From: Burkholderiales bacterium | GTDB taxonomy: Bacteria; Pseudomonadota; Gammaproteobacteria; Burkholderiales; Burkholderiaceae_E | Length of the DNA stretch: 64,000 bases | Direction: 5' to 3' | NCBI GenBank assembly: GCA_026399835.1 | Contig: JAPLQE010000056.1 | Span: 62,001 to 126,000 of the forward strand | Part shown: one piece after another, positions 58,308 to 64,000 of the stretch | Layout: each line of letters begins with the position of its first letter | Position numbering within the stretch: the stretch's first letter is position 1 | Made by a program: the position numbers and the translations under genes | Notes under the pieces: model-generated | Databases searched by the model: none | What the model was told of the DNA's origin: nothing | Seen by the model: only the letters and a program-made list of their open reading frames with translations

Positions 58308-58994
58308 ATGCCGCGCACCCCGAACCCCTCGATCCTCGCAGCCCTGCTGCTGGCCGCCGCCACCGCCGGCTGCTCGACGCCGTTCGGCCCGGGTGCGGCG
58401 GTGGTCGCCGATCCGCCGTCTCTGCTCACGGCGCTGCGCGACGGCCCCGATGTCACGCTGATGGGCACGCCGCCCGAGCCCGCGCCGATCCAGCAGGCCG
58501 GACCCGCGGCCGTCCCCGCCGCGAAGACCGCGGCCGCGGCGCGTCCGAACCGGGCCGCCCGTACCGTCCGCGGCGAGGCGACGAAGCCGTCGTCCGCCGA
58601 GCCGGCGAGCGCGTCGGCTGGCCCGAGCGTGACGACCTACGTGTACTCCGATGCGCCGGTCGCCGTGCGCCCGGGCGTCGCGCGCGAGGTGCCCGCCGGC
58701 CGGCCCGCCGTCGTCCCGGCCGGCTTCAACCCGTACCGGATCGCCATGCCTGCGGGGTCCTGGCGCTGCGAGTTCGGCCGCAGCGTGCAGGTGCGCGATG
58801 TCTCGGCCGACATGCGGACCGCGGTGCTGCGCTGGGGAAGCCGCGACTACACGCTGCGCGCGGTTCATGCCCGCAGCGGCGCGCTGCGATACGAGGACGA
58901 AGCCTCGGGCCTGGCCTGGATCGTGATCCCCGGCACCTCGATGCTGCTCGACACGCGCGAAGGCCAGCGCCTGGCGAACGCCTGCCGCGCCTGA
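58308..58994 (+). CDS. Lipoprotein with a C-terminal MliC-like lysozyme-inhibitor domain
   Basis: A 228-residue lipoprotein: signal peptide with lipobox (ATAGC, Cys near residue 23), an Ala/Pro/Thr-rich linker of about 120 residues, then a C-terminal domain from about residue 150. The domain has WRCEFGRSVQVRDV, ARSGALRYEDEASGLAW, MLLDTREG and a final Cys (LANAC). This Cys-to-Cys layout with SGALRY resembles the MliC/PliC family, which blocks C-type lysozyme. GGAGG before the ATG fixes the start. The linker is much longer than in E. coli MliC. The function is inferred. Confidence 0.75.
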   Translation: MPRTPNPSILAALLLAAATAGCSTPFGPGAAVVADPPSLLTALRDGPDVTLMGTPPEPAPIQQAGPAAVPAAKTAAAARPNRAARTVRGEATKPSSAEPASASAGPSVTTYVYSDAPVAVRPGVAREVPAGRPAVVPAGFNPYRIAMPAGSWRCEFGRSVQVRDVSADMRTAVLRWGSRDYTLRAVHARSGALRYEDEASGLAWIVIPGTSMLLDTREGQRLANACRA

Positions 58995-59013
58995 AGGCGT
59001 GGCCCGATCTGCT

Positions 59014-59685
59014 TCAGCCGTCGCCCAGCCGCGCCCGCAGTGCCGCGAGCTCGGACTCGAGACGCTCGACGCGCGAGACCAGGGCCTCGAACGCGGCGTC
59101 GACGCCCTGCGGATTCCCCACGGCGGGTGACGCAGCGACGGCCGACGGGATGAAGGCCGGCGCACGCGGCTCGTCCGGCTCGCCGCACAGCAGGTGCGCC
59201 CAACGGTTCTCCCGCGAGCCGGGCTGGCGCGCCAGGCGCACGACGTAGGGATGCGGACTGCGGGCCGCCAGCTCCTCGAGGTAGCCCTCGGTTGCCGACA
59301 CGTCCGAGAACCGGTGGATCCGTTCGCAGTTCGCACGCAGCTCGGCGGCGGTCTGCGGCCCGCGCAACATCAGCGTCGCCAGCAGCGCCACCGACTCGGA
59401 CGGCACGCCGAGCACGCGGCGGGCGTTCTCCTCGTAGCGCATCGCCCGTCCGCCGCTCGACTCGATCACCATCGAGCGCGCGCGCAGCGCATCGAGCGCG
59501 GCATGCGCATCGGCGTCGGACACGTCCATCACCGGGTCCCGGCTGGTCTTCTGGTTGCAGCCCGCGACCAGCGCGTTCAGCGTCAGCGGGTAGGTGTCGG
59601 GCACGGTGTGGCGCTTCTCGACCAGCACGCCGAGGACGCGGGCTTCGATCGGGGACAGCGGCGCGAACGGCGGGGCGGCGGACAT
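59014..59685 (-). CDS. yceH: YceH family protein (UPF0502/DUF480)
   Basis: A 223-residue protein made of two winged-helix units and a C-terminal coiled coil. PLSPIEARVLGVLVEKRHTVPDTYPLTLNAL at the start is the family signature region; CNQKTSRDPVMD follows. RGPQTAAELRANCERIHRF near residue 105 opens the second unit. The coiled coil (FEALVSRVERLESELAALRARL) ends it. The function is unknown; the fold suggests nucleic-acid or protein binding. It lies convergent with the MliC-like lipoprotein, 19 bases apart. Confidence 0.92.
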   Translation of the reverse strand: MSAAPPFAPLSPIEARVLGVLVEKRHTVPDTYPLTLNALVAGCNQKTSRDPVMDVSDADAHAALDALRARSMVIESSGGRAMRYEENARRVLGVPSESVALLATLMLRGPQTAAELRANCERIHRFSDVSATEGYLEELAARSPHPYVVRLARQPGSRENRWAHLLCGEPDEPRAPAFIPSAVAASPAVGNPQGVDAAFEALVSRVERLESELAALRARLGDG

Positions 59686-59768
59686 GCGGGCGGGCGTCTC
59701 GTGCAGCTCGGGGGAGCGCGATTGTCGTGGCGACGGGGCGGGCGTGCAAGCCGCGCGGACGCGCCCGG

Positions 59769-60665
59769 TCAGGGGGACGCGACGAACGCCCGATAGGCCG
59801 CCTCGAACGCGTTGGGATGCTCGAAGTGCGGCAGCGCACCGGACTCGAAGGGCTGCAGCCGCCAGTTCGGCCGCGACGCGGTCCAGTCGGCGCCGCTGAA
59901 GTCGCGGAAATCGCCGCGCGTGCCGTGCGGCACCCAGACCGGCATCGCGAGCCGCTCGTAGACGTCGCGGATGTCTTTCGAGAACAGCCTCGCCGACAGG
60001 AACGCCAGCGGCGCGAAGCGCGCCCCCGGCTGGTGGGCCGCGGCCCAGCTGTACTCGAAGAGCCCCTCGTCGATCGCCTTCGAACCCCAGGTCCGCCCGA
60101 GGAAGTAGCGCACGCTGCGCCGGCTCACCAGCGCATGGAAGAGCCCCTGGCTCCACAGCGGGAACGACACGATCCGATGCATGCCCGGGACCTCCCGGTC
60201 GGTGCCGGGCGGCGCGCGCAGCGACGAGGAGCGGCGGTCGAGGCCGGTCGGCGTGACCATCGCCAGCGTGCGCACGCGGTCCGGTCGTGCGGCCGCGACT
60301 CGCGCGGCGAACTCGGAGGACAGCGACAGCGCCAGCACGTCGACCGCGACCTCCCCGCAGTCGGCGGCAATGGCCTCGAGCGAGGCCTCGATCGCGGCGA
60401 CGTACATCGCGACGTCGTAATGACGGTCACCGCGCTCGGAGGCGCCGAAGCCCGGCAGATCGGGGGCGTAGACGCGGTGCGTGCGACGCATCCGCTCGAA
60501 CACCGGGCGCACCTCGTAGGCCGATCCCGCCGCGTTGATGCTGTGCACGAGCAGCATCGGCGGGCCGGCGCCCGCGCTCCAGAGCGCGACCCGGCCGGCG
60601 CGCGTCGCGATGTCGCGGCGCACGGCGTCGGACAGGGGAGGAGGCAGCGCGGGGGGAGCGGTCAT
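59769..60665 (-). CDS. Alpha/beta-fold hydrolase
   Basis: A 298-residue alpha/beta hydrolase. MLLVHSINAAGSAYEV near residue 35 gives the oxyanion motif (HS instead of HG), and VYAPDLPGFGASER near residue 62 is typical. The nucleophile elbow reads LALSLSSEFAARVA, with Ser flanked by Leu and no Gly, which departs from GxSxG. The late His is in ALPHFEHPNAFEAA. It is intermediate between esterase and haloalkane-dehalogenase-like proteins, and activity is uncertain. It lies upstream of yceH on the same strand and divergent from the HExxH protein, 253 bases apart. Confidence 0.8.
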   Translation of the reverse strand: MTAPPALPPPLSDAVRRDIATRAGRVALWSAGAGPPMLLVHSINAAGSAYEVRPVFERMRRTHRVYAPDLPGFGASERGDRHYDVAMYVAAIEASLEAIAADCGEVAVDVLALSLSSEFAARVAAARPDRVRTLAMVTPTGLDRRSSSLRAPPGTDREVPGMHRIVSFPLWSQGLFHALVSRRSVRYFLGRTWGSKAIDEGLFEYSWAAAHQPGARFAPLAFLSARLFSKDIRDVYERLAMPVWVPHGTRGDFRDFSGADWTASRPNWRLQPFESGALPHFEHPNAFEAAYRAFVASP

Positions 60666-60918
60666 GGTCACGGGCGCCGTCGAAATCGGCGCGGCCACGC
60701 GCGCGGTGCTCCGATGATAGCCGAGCGGCACCGCTGCCCATTCGGACGATGCCGCGCCGGACCGCGGGCATCGGCGTCCGGCGCGGCCCCCGGCAGGTCC
60801 GGGCGCTGACCAACCGCCGCCCGTCGGCCCCGGCCGCGGCCCGGCGTCCGGAGGTAAGCTCGGCCGTCCGGCAACAGGTCCACTGCCGGTTCGACGACGC
60901 AGCGGGCGGAGCACCGGG

Positions 60919-61614
60919 ATGGCGCAACGGCAGGCATGGGCGTGGGGGGTCGCGGTCGGCGTCTTGGCAAGCGTGCAGGCGCAGGCCGAGCCGCCGCTCA
61001 CCGCGCCCTTCACCGCATCCGAGCGTGCCTGGCTGGAGGCCGCGCATCCGGTGCTCGCGCAGGCCCGCCACGAGCGGCTCCCGCTCGACGTCGTGGTGCA
61101 GCCCCAGCCCAACGCCGGCGAGCCGCCGCTGGCCACCGCCTTCGTCGCCGGTCGCTGCAAGCTGGTGCTGACGATGCGCGGAGCCGGCGGCTCGACGCTG
61201 CCCGAGGCGGCCCGCGATGCCGCGCTGCCCGCGGTGCTGCTCGAGGCGATGCTCGCGCACGAGCTCGGGCACTGCTGGCGGCATGCCCGAGGCGACTGGC
61301 ACGGCTGGCCGGCCGCGTTCGGGCCAGCCACGTTCGGGACTGCCGGCGACGCCGTGGAGGCCGCCCGCCGCGAGGAAGGCTTCGCGGACCTGGTCGCGCT
61401 CGCCTGGACCCTGCAGCAGAACCCGGGCGCCTACCGCGCGGTCCACGACTGGCTGAGCGCGCAGCGCGCCCGTCCGGTCCACGACGGCGCCGAGCACGAT
61501 ACCCGTGTCTGGGTGGCCGCCGCCCTGGACCCGGCCGCGTTCGGTGCGCCCGCTCCGCTGTTCGAACGGGCGCGTCGGCTGTGGATGAGGATCGACCCGA
61601 CGCCCGCGCACTGA
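60919..61614 (+). CDS. Secreted HExxH metallopeptidase-like protein
   Basis: A 231-residue protein with a signal peptide (GVAVGVLASVQAQA, cleavage after AQA near residue 23). HELGH at 114-118 is the zinc-binding motif, and EEGFAD near residue 152 supplies a third Glu ligand, as in other zincins. Cys residues 80 and 119 could form a disulfide near the site. Length and layout suggest a small periplasmic or secreted protease; no named family is recognised. The ATG was taken at 60919, just after GGAGCACCGGG. It is alone on its strand before a 120-base gap. Confidence 0.7.
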   Translation: MAQRQAWAWGVAVGVLASVQAQAEPPLTAPFTASERAWLEAAHPVLAQARHERLPLDVVVQPQPNAGEPPLATAFVAGRCKLVLTMRGAGGSTLPEAARDAALPAVLLEAMLAHELGHCWRHARGDWHGWPAAFGPATFGTAGDAVEAARREEGFADLVALAWTLQQNPGAYRAVHDWLSAQRARPVHDGAEHDTRVWVAAALDPAAFGAPAPLFERARRLWMRIDPTPAH

Positions 61615-61661
61615 CCGCCCGACCGCTTGTCGGCGATCAGAACCGCCCACTCATCGCCGTC

Positions 61662-61709
61662 TTTGCAAAAAAGTTCGGTCTGATATCCCGATTAGGCTCT
61701 TTTTTTGCA
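61662..61709. repeat. AT-rich imperfect inverted repeat between two plus-strand genes
   Basis: TGCAAAAAAG (61664-61673) and CTTTTTTTGCA (61699-61709) are complementary apart from one extra T and are separated by 25 bases. This is the most AT-rich patch nearby. It could act as a loose terminator for the HExxH gene or as a binding site before the dehalogenase gene. Confidence 0.5.
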
Positions 61710-61734
61710 TGAATGGACCGACTAGCATGCGTTG

Positions 61735-62436
61735 ATGGCCGCACCCGCTCCCTCCGCCCTGCCGCTGAAGGCCGTCGTCTTCGACGCCTACGGCACGCTG
61801 TTCGACGTCCACTCCGTCGCCAGCCTCGCCGAGCAGCTGTGGCCCGGGCGCGGCGATGCGCTGTCCCAGGCCTGGCGCGCCAAGCAGCTCGAGTACTCGT
61901 GGCTGCGCGCCATGTCCGGCCGCTACAAGCCGTTCTGGGACATCACCCGTGACGCGCTGCGCCACAGCACCGCCCGCCTCGGCCTGCCGCTCGACCCGGC
62001 CCGCGAGACGCGGCTGATGAACCAGTACTCGAGCCTGTCGGCCTTCCCCGAGAACCTCGACGCGCTGCGCGCACTCAGGGCCGCCGGCCTGCCGCTGGGC
62101 ATCCTCACCAACGGCAACCGCGACATGATCGACGTCTCGGTCCGCAGCGCCGGCATGGACGGCCTGTTCGACCACGTGCTGTCCTCGCAGCAGGTCGAGA
62201 CCTTCAAGACCCTGCCGGCGATCTACGAGCTCGCGCCGGCCGCCTTCGGCTGCCGGGCCCGGCAGATCCTCTTCGTGTCCTCGAACGCCTGGGACGCGAT
62301 CGCCGCCCGCTGGTTCGGCTACACCAGCTTCTGGATCAACCGCGCGGGTGCCCCGCCCGAGCAGCTCGACACCGAGCCCGACCACGTCGGCGCCCTGCTG
62401 GGCGACGTCGTGGCGGTCGCGACGCGTCGCGCCTGA
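61735..62436 (+). CDS. (S)-2-haloacid dehalogenase type II
   Basis: A 233-residue HAD-superfamily enzyme. [14 protein letters not shown] near residue 15 carries the nucleophile Asp, [13 protein letters not shown] near residue 46 is the haloacid-dehalogenase-specific Arg region, [11 protein letters not shown] near residue 124 holds the Thr/Ser, [13 protein letters not shown] near residue 158 the Lys, and FVSSNAWDA near residue 182 the Asn/Asp. These match L-2-haloacid dehalogenases that hydrolyse chloro- or bromo-acetate to hydroxy acids. Glycolate from that reaction can feed glyoxylate metabolism; malate synthase lies 83 bases downstream. Confidence 0.9.
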   Translation: MAAPAPSALPLKAVVFDAYGTLFDVHSVASLAEQLWPGRGDALSQAWRAKQLEYSWLRAMSGRYKPFWDITRDALRHSTARLGLPLDPARETRLMNQYSSLSAFPENLDALRALRAAGLPLGILTNGNRDMIDVSVRSAGMDGLFDHVLSSQQVETFKTLPAIYELAPAAFGCRARQILFVSSNAWDAIAARWFGYTSFWINRAGAPPEQLDTEPDHVGALLGDVVAVATRRA

Positions 62437-62460
62437 GGCCGAGCCCCGATCCCGCTCCGC

Positions 62461-62488
62461 ACCGCATTCCGAACCGCATTCCGAACCG
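62461..62488. repeat. Short 12-bp tandem repeat upstream of malate synthase
   Basis: ACCGCATTCCGA is present twice in direct tandem and then begins a third time (ACCGC). It lies 30 bases before the malate synthase start codon. Confidence 0.8.
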
Positions 62489-62519
62489 CCCCCCTTTCCG
62501 ACTTCCCCAGAGACCTGCC

Positions 62520-64000
62520 ATGACCGCTCGCATCGAACTCCACGGCCTGAAGGTGGCCCGCCCGCTGCACGACATGATCGTGAACGAGGCGCTGCCCGGC
62601 ACCGGCATCGACGCCGACACCTTCTGGAAAGGCCTGTCCTCGCTGGTCCACGAGCTCGGCCCCCGCAACCGGGAGCTGCTCGCCCGTCGCGACGCGCTGC
62701 AGTCCCGGCTCGACACCTGGCACGCCGCCCGCAAGGGCCAGCCGCACGACGCCGCCGCGTACACAGCCTTCCTGCGCGAGATCGGCTACCTCGTCCCCGA
62801 AGGCCCGGACTTCTCGGTCGACACCGCGAACGTCGACCCCGAGATCGCGAGCATCCCCGGCCCGCAGCTGGTGGTGCCGGTCATGAACGCGCGCTACGCG
62901 CTCAACGCGGCGAACGCCCGCTGGGGCAGCCTGTACGACGCGCTCTACGGCACCGATGCGATGGGCGATGCGCCCCAGGCGGGCGGCTACGACGAGGCGC
63001 GCGGCGCCCGCGTGATCGCCTGGGCCAAGGGCTTCCTCGACGAGGTCGCGCCGCTCGCCTCGGGCAGCCACGCGGCCGTCACCGGCTATGCCGTCGTCGG
63101 CGGCGCGCTGCACGCGCGCACGGCCACCGGCACGGTCGCGCTCGCGACGCCGGCGGCCTTCGTCGCCTACCGCGGCCCGGCCGAGGCGCCGACCGCGATC
63201 CTGCTGCGCCACAACCACCTGCACGTCGAGATCCGCATCGACGCCTCGAGCCCGATCGGGCGCAGCGACGCCGCCGGCGTGGCCGACGTGCTGCTCGAGT
63301 CCGCGATCACGACGATCATGGACTGCGAGGACTCGGTCGCCGCGGTCGACGCCGACGACAAGGCGCTGGCCTACCGCAACTGGCTCGGCCTCATGAAGGG
63401 CGACCTGGTCGAGACGGTCGCCAAGGGCGGGGGCACGTTCCAGCGCACGCTGTCGGGCGATCGCGAGTACGTCGGCGCCGACGGCGCGCCGCGCGTGCTG
63501 AAGGGCCGCTCGCTGATGCTGGTGCGCAACGTCGGCCACCTGATGACCAACCCCGCGGTGCTCGACCGCGACGGCCAGGAAGCCTTCGAGGGCCTGCTCG
63601 ACGCGATGTGCACCGTGACCATCGCACTGCATGACCTCAAGCGCACCGCCGGCCCGCGCAACTCGACGACCGGCTCGGTCTACGTCGTCAAGCCCAAGAT
63701 GCACGGCCCCGACGAGGTCGCCTTCGCCGACGCGATCTTCACGCATGTCGAGCGCGCGCTCGGCCTGCCGCAGCACACCGTGAAGATCGGCATCATGGAC
63801 GAGGAGCGCCGCACGACGGTCAACCTCAAGGAATGCATCCGCGCCGCGCGCCACCGCGTGGCCTTCATCAACACCGGCTTCCTCGACCGCACCGGCGACG
63901 AGATCCACACCTCGATGCAGGCCGGCGCGATGGTCCGCAAGGCCGACATGAAGGCGCAGGCCTGGATCCAGGCCTACGAGCTCTGGAACGTCGACGTCGG
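62520..64000 (+). CDS. glcB: Malate synthase G (3' end outside the window)
   Basis: The first 493 residues of malate synthase G, out of roughly 725; the frame is open to the right edge with no stop. It condenses glyoxylate and acetyl-CoA to malate. [29 protein letters not shown] near residue 265 contains the metal-binding Glu/Asp region, and [20 protein letters not shown] near residue 340 and [14 protein letters not shown] near 395 are family-typical. [17 protein letters not shown] near residue 425 includes the conserved Asp/Glu. The ATG at 62520 fits the family N-terminus. It follows the haloacid dehalogenase gene by 83 bases, with a tandem repeat between. Confidence 0.95.
   Translation, partial: MTARIELHGLKVARPLHDMIVNEALPGTGIDADTFWKGLSSLVHELGPRNRELLARRDALQSRLDTWHAARKGQPHDAAAYTAFLREIGYLVPEGPDFSVDTANVDPEIASIPGPQLVVPVMNARYALNAANARWGSLYDALYGTDAMGDAPQAGGYDEARGARVIAWAKGFLDEVAPLASGSHAAVTGYAVVGGALHARTATGTVALATPAAFVAYRGPAEAPTAILLRHNHLHVEIRIDASSPIGRSDAAGVADVLLESAITTIMDCEDSVAAVDADDKALAYRNWLGLMKGDLVETVAKGGGTFQRTLSGDREYVGADGAPRVLKGRSLMLVRNVGHLMTNPAVLDRDGQEAFEGLLDAMCTVTIALHDLKRTAGPRNSTTGSVYVVKPKMHGPDEVAFADAIFTHVERALGLPQHTVKIGIMDEERRTTVNLKECIRAARHRVAFINTGFLDRTGDEIHTSMQAGAMVRKADMKAQAWIQAYELWNVDV

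Overview
The window is very GC-rich chromosomal DNA, densely packed with genes. It looks like a betaproteobacterium, most likely in the order Burkholderiales. The main evidence is the conserved block that reads, on the minus strand, ndk - rlmN - pilW/pilF-type lipoprotein - rodZ - ispG - hisS - yfgM - bamB - der - hfq - hflX - hflK - hflC - DUF2065 - hisZ - purA - phosphoribosyltransferase. A tRNA-Leu and rnr-rlmB follow it. Genus and species cannot be read from the sequence alone. I see no rRNA, CRISPR array, insertion sequence, prophage or integration site.

Layout. 1-9.4 kb is mixed: a truncated molybdenum hydroxylase subunit, a sugar isomerase/epimerase facing a flavoprotein, a metallopeptidase-like protein with an internal duplication, a TRIC/UPF0126 membrane protein, a secreted glycine-rich protein with a flavodoxin-like partner, a 6-phosphofructokinase and a secreted nuclease. 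9.4-29.5 kb is the conserved housekeeping run, about 20 kb on the minus strand. Many junctions have only a few bases between genes or 4-base stop/start overlaps. It covers rRNA modification and decay (rlmB, rnr, rlmN), purine and histidine supply (purA, hisZ, hisS), membrane quality control (hflK, hflC), ribosome assembly GTPases (der, hflX), the RNA chaperone hfq, outer-membrane assembly (bamB), cell shape (rodZ), pilus biogenesis and isoprenoid synthesis (ispG). The tRNA-Leu(CAG) gene, with a perfect-consensus promoter and its own terminator, is the one plus-strand gene in it. 29.5-43.4 kb holds a Bax-inhibitor-1 membrane protein, a minus-strand stress/survival run (rlmD, exonuclease, nlpD-like, pcm, surE), signalling proteins (CBS pair, receiver-domain protein, NarL-type regulator), a sulfhydrylase with a hydrolase, yihY, DUF2069, dusA and a PAP2 phosphatase.

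43.5-49.1 kb is the most unusual metabolic neighbourhood. An enolase paralogue with two changed active-site positions follows an APH-fold kinase. Divergent from them lie a PaaK-like adenylate-forming enzyme and a class II fumarase. 49.2-57 kb carries small and large lipoproteins, a two-gene ABC importer without its binding protein, an OsmC - acyl-CoA dehydrogenase - acyl-CoA dehydrogenase operon with 4-base overlaps, a methyltransferase and a dienelactone hydrolase. 57-64 kb has an AraC-family regulator, an MliC-like lipoprotein, yceH, a hydrolase, a secreted HExxH protein, a 2-haloacid dehalogenase and the 5' two thirds of malate synthase G, cut by the window end.

Start sites were chosen by family N-termini, Shine-Dalgarno-like sequences and overlaps with neighbours. 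Many genes here start with GTG. hflX appears to have no ATG, GTG or TTG start between the hfq stop codon and its conserved domain.
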